Source: a bacterium (GTDB lineage: Bacteria > Joyebacterota > Joyebacteria > Joyebacterales > Joyebacteraceae). From it: a stretch of DNA of 64,000 nucleotides. How positions within the stretch are numbered: the stretch's first letter is position 1; each line of letters opens with the position of its first letter. The translations under genes were made by a program, and so were the position numbers. The notes under the pieces are model-generated. The model was given only the letters and a program-made list of their open reading frames with translations, was not told where the DNA came from and did not search any database. Positions 26,247 through 33,140 of the stretch are shown piece by piece. The DNA lies in assembly GCA_029990205.1 (NCBI GenBank), contig JAPEKQ010000009.1:31743-95742 (forward strand), given 5' to 3'.

Positions 26247-26276
26247 TTGACATGCCCATCGGGCACATGAGAGAAT
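26247..26276 (+). promoter_or_regulatory. Promoter with internal palindrome, predicting a leaderless mRNA
   Basis: TTGACA, 18-base spacer, GAGAAT. The -10 ends 7 bases before the ATG of gene 26284, and no SD is visible. The spacer contains the palindrome TGCCC-ATC-GGGCA, a possible operator. Confidence 0.55.
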
Positions 26277-26283
26277 CAGAGTC

Positions 26284-26823
26284 ATGGACAAGTGGCAGGA
26301 ATTCGAGCGTGATATCGCGAAGATCGCGACCGGGTTGACCCCCGACGATATGCTCCGGCAGGATCTCGCCCAGGAGATGCGTATCCATATCTGGCAGGCG
26401 CCGGAGGGTCGGACCCGCAGCTGGTACCTCTCGGGAGCGCGGTGGCGCGCGATTCACTTCATGACCCGCACGGCGGTCGATTGCCCCGATGGCGACCTCG
26501 AACGCCAGGTCGTCACCTATGGCATACTCGGTGACGTCGACCCAGAGGTCCTTCGCTCGATTCCTCCGGAGTGGCAGACCGTCATCAAGGAATCGCCTGT
26601 CGAGGCCATCCACGAGACGTTCGCCGTCTCGATGGAGATGAACGAGACCATCGCCCTGCTCACACCGAGGCAGCAGCAGGTCCTCTACGCCCTGGTCCAG
26701 GGGTTCACACAGGAGGAGATCGCCGAGACGATAGGGGTCTCACGACGGACGGTGTCGACCGAAGTGACGGCGATCCGGGCCATCTTCCGGGATGCGGAGC
26801 GCGGCGGAGGGCTGCTTTCGTAG
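26284..26823 (+). CDS. Sigma-70 region 4-like DNA-binding regulator
   Basis: 179 aa. The C-terminal part (LLTPRQQQVLYALVQGFTQEEIAETIGVSRRTVSTEVTAIRAIF, about residues 125-170) is a sigma region 4/LuxR-like helix-turn-helix. The N-terminal part (FERDIAKIATGLTPDDMLRQDLAQEMRIHIWQ ... SWYLSGARWRAIHFM) resembles a degenerate sigma region 2 as in divergent ECF or phage-type sigma-like factors. No anti-sigma gene is adjacent. The transcript appears leaderless, and a classic terminator lies 115 bp downstream. Confidence 0.78.
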   Translation: MDKWQEFERDIAKIATGLTPDDMLRQDLAQEMRIHIWQAPEGRTRSWYLSGARWRAIHFMTRTAVDCPDGDLERQVVTYGILGDVDPEVLRSIPPEWQTVIKESPVEAIHETFAVSMEMNETIALLTPRQQQVLYALVQGFTQEEIAETIGVSRRTVSTEVTAIRAIFRDAERGGGLLS

Positions 26824-26937
26824 AGCAAGCGCATCTGTGCGCCTGTAACTCTTTGACTCACAACACATTACGAGCAACAGAAAAAGTTGAGAAAGTGCTG
26901 CGCAATCCGGGGTGGAAACCGTCTTGTAGATTATGAA

Positions 26938-26959
26938 GGCCCGAATGGGCCCTTTTTTT
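26938..26959 (+). terminator. Rho-independent terminator
   Basis: Stem GGCCC-GAAT-GGGCC followed by C and seven T. It ends the transcript of gene 26284; the 115-base 3' UTR has no ORF. Confidence 0.92.
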
Positions 26960-26996
26960 GTGCCCTGGAGCCTTGAGGGCCTCCACGGACGCTCCC

Positions 26997-27893
26997 CTAC
27001 CGCTCGTCCGCAGTGATCCCGTCACCCCAGATCCGCCGCAGCTCGTCCCGCTCCTGGTCGGCCTCATCCGCGACCGCGTCCTCACCGTTCCCGCTCTCCT
27101 GCCCCTCTCTGACGAAGAACGAGATGACCGCATTGAGCGCGCGCTCAAGCGAGACACGGTCCGACACCACGATCGGATTGAGCGACGGGTCGCCCGTCGC
27201 GACGGTGAAGCTCCCGGGTGAGACACCGACTGCCGCCAGACGGCGCCCCTCGAGTTCGAAGACGACCCCGCCGGCGTGCTCGACCGCCTGGATCCGGCCG
27301 TCCAGCCCGTCGACACCGGACTTGAACAGCGAGAAGAGCGAGCGAACGCCCTCGGACTCGATCCTCGTCTCGAACGGCGAGCCGCTCTCAGTCTCGAGCT
27401 CCTGCGCCCGGCGAGCCACCGCGCGGGTGGTGGTCGCCTGCGGGTGGTACTCAACGCGCTCGAGCAGCAGTTCCGGCTTCGAATCGACGAGGAACGGCGT
27501 GGCGCGAACGAGTTCCACCGAGACGTCCTCGACCGCAGAGACCGCTCGCATGACGGCCTCCGGGAACGACGACGCCACGAACACGAACAGCGGGTGCTCG
27601 ACCCGGACGAGACCGCTTCCGGCGTACGCGCGCTGGAACAGTCTCGCGTTCGCTTCCATCCAGTCGAGGTGCTCGTACAACCGGGTCGGGACGACGTTGG
27701 CGTCGCCGCCGACGATGTCGATCAGCACGGGACTCCCATCCTCACCGGCGAGGATGAGATCGATCCCGGTCGGTCCCTGCGCGTCATCGTCCACGATCGT
27801 GGCGCCCTCGTGAATCTGTTCCGCCGCGGCACAGGCCAGCCGCCTGAGCTCTGCCGGCTCCACGGTATGGAGTCTCTCGATCCGTCTGCTCAT
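26997..27893 (-). CDS. Unknown protein, possible degenerate nuclease-like fold, third gene of ParA operon
   Basis: 298 aa, soluble, no signal peptide. Residues about 40-75 (GPTGIDLILAGEDGSPVLIDIVGGDANVVPTRLYEHLDWM) follow the beta-strand layout of PD-(D/E)xK nucleases, with an Asp and D-x-V where D/E-x-K would be expected, so a catalytic Lys is missing. The rest is alpha/beta with a Ser/Val-rich C-terminal domain and an acidic tail. It begins 34 bases after the second ParA-like gene. I do not recognise the family; a partner or adaptor for the two ATPases is plausible from operon position only. Confidence 0.72.
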   Translation of the reverse strand: MSRRIERLHTVEPAELRRLACAAAEQIHEGATIVDDDAQGPTGIDLILAGEDGSPVLIDIVGGDANVVPTRLYEHLDWMEANARLFQRAYAGSGLVRVEHPLFVFVASSFPEAVMRAVSAVEDVSVELVRATPFLVDSKPELLLERVEYHPQATTTRAVARRAQELETESGSPFETRIESEGVRSLFSLFKSGVDGLDGRIQAVEHAGGVVFELEGRRLAAVGVSPGSFTVATGDPSLNPIVVSDRVSLERALNAVISFFVREGQESGNGEDAVADEADQERDELRRIWGDGITADER

Positions 27894-27927
27894 GATGTCG
27901 CTCCGTTCGTGTTGTCTGAGCTCGCGC

Positions 27928-28977
27928 CTACGAGGTGTGTCCGGCTTCCTCGGAACCCAGCGCCTTGGAGGCCGCCTCCCGCAGCATCAGAGCGAAGACG
28001 GTGTCCGGTCTGTTGCGGATCACCGCGCCCCTCTCCCGCTGCTGGCTCGCCAGCGATTCCTCTCGAACCATTCCGCCGAGGAAGTGCATCTCCATGGACA
28101 ACAGACGCTCCGCCGCCGCCCGCATCTTCGCGTAGAATTTCGCGGCGTAGTCGTTGTCGGAGACGTGATTCACGATAAGACCCGCCGAGCGAACACCGAG
28201 ATCGCCCGAGAGCCGCTTGAGGACGCCGAAGGCCTCCTCGAAACCGTCCCATCCGGGACGCGCCACGACCACGAAGAGCCCGACGCGGTCGACGACCGGC
28301 GCGACCCACTCGAGCCGGTCGCTCGGTACGTCGATGACGACTGACGACACGGCGCCTCGCGGTTCGCCCTCGATGTCGAAGTAGATCTGCCGACCGGCGG
28401 CAATGATCTCGTCGGCCCGACGCGTGCCGGTGCAGTCGACCGAGACCAGACCCGACTCGAGTCGGATGCTCGACGCCCGTCCTTCGCCCGTCAGAGGCGT
28501 CAGGTAGTGCCAGGAGGGCGCACCCATGTAGAACCGCGCGTTCGGTACCTGAGGGTCGGCGTCCAGAACGGCGACGCTGCCGCTCGTCTGGAACGCGTGC
28601 GCGAGGCTGACGGCGACCGTCGACTTGCCGGGCGCTCCGTTCCCGCCGGTCACGACGAAGAGCCTCGTCCTGCGCCCGGTCGTCACGCTGCTCAGGGCAG
28701 GCGTATCGTCCGGGGCAGGCGCGTCGTTCACCACGGGTGTGTCGGCCACCACGGGCGTATCAGCCACCACGGGTGCGTCGGCCGCAACCGGCTCGGCGCT
28801 CACCGCGGGCGTGTCGTCCACCACGGGTGTGTAACCCATGACGGACGTACCACGCTCGACGGAAGGCGCATCCGCCGCCCGGGTATCGTCGTCCTCCGCA
28901 GGGTCCGCCTTCGAGAAGAAGAGGTGGGATACGTCTGCGAGGCTCTTCGGAGTCTTCTTGCCTGCGCTGTCACTCAT
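27928..28977 (-). CDS. ParA/MinD-superfamily (TadZ/FleN-like) ATPase with repetitive N-terminal linker
   Basis: 349 aa. Residues about 40-115 are a low-complexity Pro/Val/Asp/Ala linker made of 6-residue repeats (A-D-T-P-V-V). The ATPase domain follows: P-loop GGNGAPGKST (the deviant Walker A lysine before GG is absent), a switch-like VLDADPQVPNARF, and VVIDVPSDRLEW in place of Walker B. The C-terminal half has the MinD/CpaE-like layout (GLFVVVARPGWDGFEEAFGVLKRL; AGLIVNHV). Probably a non-canonical member that binds but may hydrolyse ATP poorly. Middle gene of the operon behind the ParA-CBM48 fusion. Confidence 0.82.
   Translation of the reverse strand: MSDSAGKKTPKSLADVSHLFFSKADPAEDDDTRAADAPSVERGTSVMGYTPVVDDTPAVSAEPVAADAPVVADTPVVADTPVVNDAPAPDDTPALSSVTTGRRTRLFVVTGGNGAPGKSTVAVSLAHAFQTSGSVAVLDADPQVPNARFYMGAPSWHYLTPLTGEGRASSIRLESGLVSVDCTGTRRADEIIAAGRQIYFDIEGEPRGAVSSVVIDVPSDRLEWVAPVVDRVGLFVVVARPGWDGFEEAFGVLKRLSGDLGVRSAGLIVNHVSDNDYAAKFYAKMRAAAERLLSMEMHFLGGMVREESLASQQRERGAVIRNRPDTVFALMLREAASKALGSEEAGHTS
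28729..28836. repeat. 18-bp tandem repeat within the ParA-like gene
   Basis: Six 18-bp units (consensus CACCACGGGTGTGTCGGC on the plus strand), encoding the A-D-T-P-V-V linker repeats in frame. One unit (28783-28800) is degenerate. Confidence 0.85.
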
Positions 28978-29025
28978 GGTGTCGGGTCCGAAGATGTCTG
29001 TGGTGCTGCCTTGTCGAATCGGCAG

Positions 29026-30147
29026 CTAGTCGCGCTTGTAGACCTCAAGAACGCAGTCCTGGTTCGGCTGCGTCCTGTTCTCATTCGCCGGGTCGGGACG
29101 CCACGCCCCGTCGACAACGAACTTGTAGAGATGACGACCGGGGTCGAGTTCCACGGTCGTGTGCCATACGCCGTTGCTGTTTCGCTGAAGCTGGATCCCG
29201 TGCTCCCGGTCCCACTTGTTGAAACTCCCGATGAGCGAGACGTCGTTCGCCTCCGGCGCGACGAGAGAGAAGAGGATGCCGCCCTCAACGAAGTGCGGCC
29301 CCGGCTGCGAGAGGATCCACTCATCCATGCCCGGCTCCAGACCGGCCTGCTCTGCCTGCCGGACGGGCGCGACCTCGGCCTCTGCGAGCTTCTCCTCGTC
29401 GGCGACGACCTCGCGAGCCAGCGACTTGTAGTCACGCGCCCCCGTGCTCGTCCTCGCGTAGTGGGAGATCGCCACGCCCCAGTTCGCCGCTTCGCGGAAC
29501 CGGACCGTCCGCCGGATGACCGTGTCGAAGAGCTCTCGACCGAACCGCACGTTCGCCTCGCGGAGGAAGTCCTTCGCGAACCTGGTGCGGCCGTCGAACA
29601 TCGTCAGGAGCACGCGAACGCGCTTGCGAAGCCCGAGCTGCTCGCGAACGAGACCGATGGTGTCGAGCACCTTCATCGCGCCGTGCAGAGCGTAGTATGA
29701 AGGCTCCATCACGATGATCGCCTCCCGGCACGCGACGATCGCGTTGAACGTCAGAAGCCCCACGCTCGGCGGACAGTCGACGAGCACGTAGTCGTACCGA
29801 TCGTCGACGGCCTCGAGCTTCTTCCTCAACCGATTCTCCCGGTCCGGCTGGCCGGAGAGCTGCTGCTCGATGGCGGACAGCACGACGTTCGACGGGACGA
29901 CATCGAGCGTCTCCCCCGTCGGAACGGCGACATCGGTGATGCCGGTGTGCGGGTTCATCAGAATGTCGTAGGTCGATACGTCGAGGCTCTCGGTGTCTAC
30001 ACCGAGCCCGATGGACGCGTGAGACTGCGGATCCATGTCAATCAGGAGAACGCGTTTCCCGAAGTCGGAGAGGTACGAGGCAAGATTGACGGCGGTCGTG
30101 GTCTTTCCACAGCCGCCCTTCTGATTCACAATGGCGATGGACCGCAT
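29026..30147 (-). CDS. ParA-family ATPase fused to a C-terminal AMPK1/CBM48 glycogen-binding-like domain
   Basis: 373 aa from ATG 30147 (SD GGAGGAGCGAC). Residues 1-265 are a canonical ParA/Soj ATPase: deviant Walker A QKGGCGKTT at 9-17, switch I LIDMDPQSHASIGLG, Walker B YDYVLVDCPPSVGLLTFNA. After a linker, residues about 289-373 match an AMPK beta-type CBM48 domain: FSLVAPEANDVSLIGSFNKW, WHTTVELDPGRHLYKFVVDG, WRPDP, CVLEVYK. ParA proteins usually segregate DNA or cargo; a glucan-binding module on one is unusual and suggests positioning of a polysaccharide granule or cargo (inference). No parB is adjacent. Confidence 0.9.
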   Translation of the reverse strand: MRSIAIVNQKGGCGKTTTAVNLASYLSDFGKRVLLIDMDPQSHASIGLGVDTESLDVSTYDILMNPHTGITDVAVPTGETLDVVPSNVVLSAIEQQLSGQPDRENRLRKKLEAVDDRYDYVLVDCPPSVGLLTFNAIVACREAIIVMEPSYYALHGAMKVLDTIGLVREQLGLRKRVRVLLTMFDGRTRFAKDFLREANVRFGRELFDTVIRRTVRFREAANWGVAISHYARTSTGARDYKSLAREVVADEEKLAEAEVAPVRQAEQAGLEPGMDEWILSQPGPHFVEGGILFSLVAPEANDVSLIGSFNKWDREHGIQLQRNSNGVWHTTVELDPGRHLYKFVVDGAWRPDPANENRTQPNQDCVLEVYKRD

Positions 30148-30208
30148 GTCGCTCCTCCTCGTTCGCACAGCGGAACGTGCCGATGGGTCGTCGACGTTCC
30201 ACGAGCAC

Positions 30209-30238
30209 GCGTTCCCGGAACGCGCGTTCCGCGAACGC
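30209..30238. promoter_or_regulatory. Two back-to-back 15-bp palindromes upstream of the parA-CBM48 gene
   Basis: GCGTTC-CCG-GAACGC at 30209-30223 and GCGTTC-CGC-GAACGC at 30224-30238 abut exactly. Related half-sites occur nearby (CGGAACGTG near 30171, CGTTCCACG near 30195). They lie between the promoter and the start codon, so autoregulation or a centromere-like cluster is likely. Confidence 0.6.
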
Positions 30239-30282
30239 TGCGAGTTTCGTATCTTGCGTACCCTTGAGGGATTGGCTCACGA

Positions 30283-30312
30283 AGGCTAGCGAATCCCGAG
30301 GGCATTTGTCAA
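30283..30312 (-). promoter_or_regulatory. Promoter of the parA-CBM48 operon
   Basis: Minus strand TTGACA, 18-base spacer, TAGCCT. Confidence 0.6.
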
Positions 30313-30324
30313 GGTCGTTCTCCC

Positions 30325-31662
30325 CTACCCGCTCGTGACGGACACGTCATCGAGCCGCACGTGGGGAGCCACGACGTTGAAGAGCCTCTCCGTCTCTCGC
30401 GACACCGCTGTGACCGTGGGCAGCAGGTCGAAGATGTTCCCCGCGATGAGCGTGCCCGTCAGCGGCTCCGCGAGCTTCCCGCTCCGGATCATGTACCCGC
30501 CCTTGACGACTCCCGAGAAGTCGCCACTGGACGGGTCCGTGTTTCCCGAGAACCGCGTCACGAGGACGCCGCGGTCGACACCTGAGATCATCTCGTCGAC
30601 CGATACGGTCCCACCGGACATCACGACGTTCGTCGCGGACACCGACGGGACTGACGACGCCCCGCCCCCGGCGTGACCGGTGCTGGCGCGGCCCTCTCGC
30701 CGGGCCGTGTAGGAATCGTACAGGAAGTTCCTGACCACACCACCCTCAAGCAACGGCAGCACGCCGGGCGGAAGCCCTTCGCGGTCGAACGACAGCGTCG
30801 AGAAGCCGTTCTCGAGACGCGAGTTGTCCGTCACGGTGATCAGCTCGCTCGCGACGGATTCGCCGAGCTTGTCGGCGAACCGACTCGTCCCCTTCTGGAC
30901 GGTCGAGGCCAGAATGGAATACTCGATCGGCTGGACGACGATCTCGGTCGTCGCCTTGGGCGCCAGAACGACCGTCCCCTTGAAGCTCTCTCCGGAGACG
31001 GCTCCAAGCGAGCCGATGACCTTGCCCGCGAAATCCCGCGCCACAACCCCCGGATCGATACCGTCGGCCTTGTGAGAGTTGTCGAACTGGTAGTCGAACG
31101 ACGAGATGGAGTCGCCGTCGCGAGCCATTCCCATGATGAAGCACATGATCAGGCTCGAACGCTCCGCCTGGCGGACACCGTGCGAGTTCACGACGGCCCT
31201 CATCCCCCACCCCGCCTCAACACCCCCGCCGTCGATCGTCACGCGGGCATCGACGCCCTTCGCCTCGTTGAGCATCATGAGCGCGTCGTTCACCGCGTTC
31301 TCGACGCCGTAGCTCTCGATCGCCGCGTCGTAGATGCCCTCGACCGGTGTGACCTCCGCCGGCTCGGGCAGCCCCGAGTGCCTGTCGGCAGGAACGACCG
31401 ACGCGATGGCGACCGCGCGGTCGACGGCCTCGCGCGTCTCACTCTCGCCGAAGCTGTTCACCGACGAGAAGCCGAGACTCCCGTTCTTGAAGACCCGAAT
31501 GCCCAACCCGGCGCTCGACATGCTCTTGGCGACCTGGATGTCGTTCTTCTGGAGTTCGGCGTTGATCTCCTGAGAGGTCACGGCGAACGCCTCCGCCTCG
31601 TCGGCTCCCGCCGACCGCGCCATCCCGACCGCCGCATCACAGATTCTGAGAAGCTCGTCCAT
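30325..31662 (-). CDS. pmbA: PmbA/TldE-family metalloprotease subunit
   Basis: 445 aa from ATG 31662 (AGGA SD). Shows the TldD/PmbA fold (GLGIRVFKNGSLGFSSVNSFGESETREAVDRAV) and lacks the HExxxH metal site, as expected for the TldE/PmbA partner. C-terminal motifs GNTDPSSGDFSGVVKGGYMIRSGKLAEPLTGTLIAGN and NLMIVS-like regions are typical. Works with TldD in a heterodimeric metalloprotease that degrades unfolded or modified peptides. TldD is encoded immediately upstream, 58 bases apart. Confidence 0.92.
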   Translation of the reverse strand: MDELLRICDAAVGMARSAGADEAEAFAVTSQEINAELQKNDIQVAKSMSSAGLGIRVFKNGSLGFSSVNSFGESETREAVDRAVAIASVVPADRHSGLPEPAEVTPVEGIYDAAIESYGVENAVNDALMMLNEAKGVDARVTIDGGGVEAGWGMRAVVNSHGVRQAERSSLIMCFIMGMARDGDSISSFDYQFDNSHKADGIDPGVVARDFAGKVIGSLGAVSGESFKGTVVLAPKATTEIVVQPIEYSILASTVQKGTSRFADKLGESVASELITVTDNSRLENGFSTLSFDREGLPPGVLPLLEGGVVRNFLYDSYTARREGRASTGHAGGGASSVPSVSATNVVMSGGTVSVDEMISGVDRGVLVTRFSGNTDPSSGDFSGVVKGGYMIRSGKLAEPLTGTLIAGNIFDLLPTVTAVSRETERLFNVVAPHVRLDDVSVTSG

Positions 31663-31720
31663 CGTTCCATCCTCATTCCGTGGATTCGTGTGCAGACTCT
31701 GCCGCCAGCTCACGCGCTCG

Positions 31721-33118
31721 TTACCGACCGCCGATCGTCAGTTCGCACCGGACGTACGGGCCGCCGCCGTCGACCTTGGCCGGCTGACCCTTCCCGCAGT
31801 GGCCCGTACCGATGGACCACTCGAAGTCCGAACTCACGGCGTCGACGCTCTTGAGCACATCGAAGGCGTCGCCTGATATCGTCGCCCCGCGCATGAGCTT
31901 GCCGAGCTTCCCCTTCTTGATCTCGTACGCTTCCTGCACGCCGAACATGAACTCAGCGGTCGCATCCGCCTGCCCGCTGTTTGCTCCCTTGAGCAGGAAG
32001 CCGTCGTTGACACCGGCCACGAGCTCGTCCAGCGACTTCGCGTCTCCGTTCGCCGGCTCCAGATACGTGTTCCGCATCCTGATGATCGGCTCGTCGCGGT
32101 AGAGCCACGCCCTCGAGTTGCCCGTGGGCGCAACACCGAACCGCGCCGCGGACTCGCGGTCGTGGAGATAGGATTTGAGCACGCCGTTCTCAATGACAAC
32201 GGACTTCTGCGCGTGGACTCCCTCGTCGTCGACAAGAACGACCCCGCCGGCCGACGGAGCGCCGATGGAGGCGGGACCGCTGTCGACGAGCGTGACGTGC
32301 TCGCTCGCGACGCGCTCCCCGATCTTGTCCGCCGCGGCGGATCCCGAGAGGACGAAGTCGGCCTCGACCGTGTGGCCGATAGCCTCGTGTGCAAGGAGTC
32401 CGACGAGGTCCGGCGCCAGCACGACGGTTGTCCTGCCGCCTGGAGCATACGGCGCGTCGAGGAGGTCGACGGCCATCTTCGCCACGCGACCCGAGAGTTC
32501 TTCGGGCGTCCAGCGAGCGAAGAGCTCCGGCCAGCCGCCGGTGACACCGGCGCCCTGATAGCTCATGACCATGTCGTCGCCGGACGCGGCGGTCGCCGCG
32601 ATGACGAACTCAGCCTTCGCGTCCTCGATGTGCGCGTCGGCGCCGTCGGTGGAGACGATCCATTTCTCGTCGATGAGTTCCGTGTACCGACTCATTGCCG
32701 AACGGATACGGTCGGACGCATCACGCGTTCGCCTCTCGGCCTCGACCACCAGAGCGGCCTTCTCCTCGGTGGTATGCGTCGCAAGCTCGGCGGCGTTCCC
32801 GCTGGTGAAGTCTCCGACGGCCAGCTCGCACTCAGCGAGACGCTCGATCTTCTCCAGCCGGCCGGCCGACGACGCCTCGGCGGATGCCGTCGCATCCCGG
32901 ACGGCGCGTTCGATGTCGGTCCTCTCGAGACTCCCGGTGCTCGAGAATCCCCAGGTGCCGTTCACCAGAACGCGCACACCCACGCCGCATGTCTTGCGGT
33001 ACGCGGCAGTCTCGAGCGTGCCCTTCCGCACGAGGATCTGGAGCGCGCGCCGGTCGTGGACCCGCAACTCGGTCCAGTGCTTCGCATCGGCCGCAATGGT
33101 CTTCAGAATGTCGCGCAT
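31721..33118 (-). CDS. tldD: TldD-family metalloprotease
   Basis: 465 aa, full length. The metal-binding motif HEAIGH lies at residues 244-249, followed by EADFVLSGSAAADKIGERVASEHVTLVDSG and the C-terminal RMRNTYLEPAN and GANSGQADATAEFMFGVQEAYEIKKGK motifs. Forms the catalytic half of the TldD/PmbA protease. Follows the GH13 gene by 22 bases on the same strand, so the operon may read amylase, tldD, pmbA. Confidence 0.94.
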   Translation of the reverse strand: MRDILKTIAADAKHWTELRVHDRRALQILVRKGTLETAAYRKTCGVGVRVLVNGTWGFSSTGSLERTDIERAVRDATASAEASSAGRLEKIERLAECELAVGDFTSGNAAELATHTTEEKAALVVEAERRTRDASDRIRSAMSRYTELIDEKWIVSTDGADAHIEDAKAEFVIAATAASGDDMVMSYQGAGVTGGWPELFARWTPEELSGRVAKMAVDLLDAPYAPGGRTTVVLAPDLVGLLAHEAIGHTVEADFVLSGSAAADKIGERVASEHVTLVDSGPASIGAPSAGGVVLVDDEGVHAQKSVVIENGVLKSYLHDRESAARFGVAPTGNSRAWLYRDEPIIRMRNTYLEPANGDAKSLDELVAGVNDGFLLKGANSGQADATAEFMFGVQEAYEIKKGKLGKLMRGATISGDAFDVLKSVDAVSSDFEWSIGTGHCGKGQPAKVDGGGPYVRCELTIGGR

Positions 33119-33140
33119 TGTCTCCCCTCATCTGTCTGGA

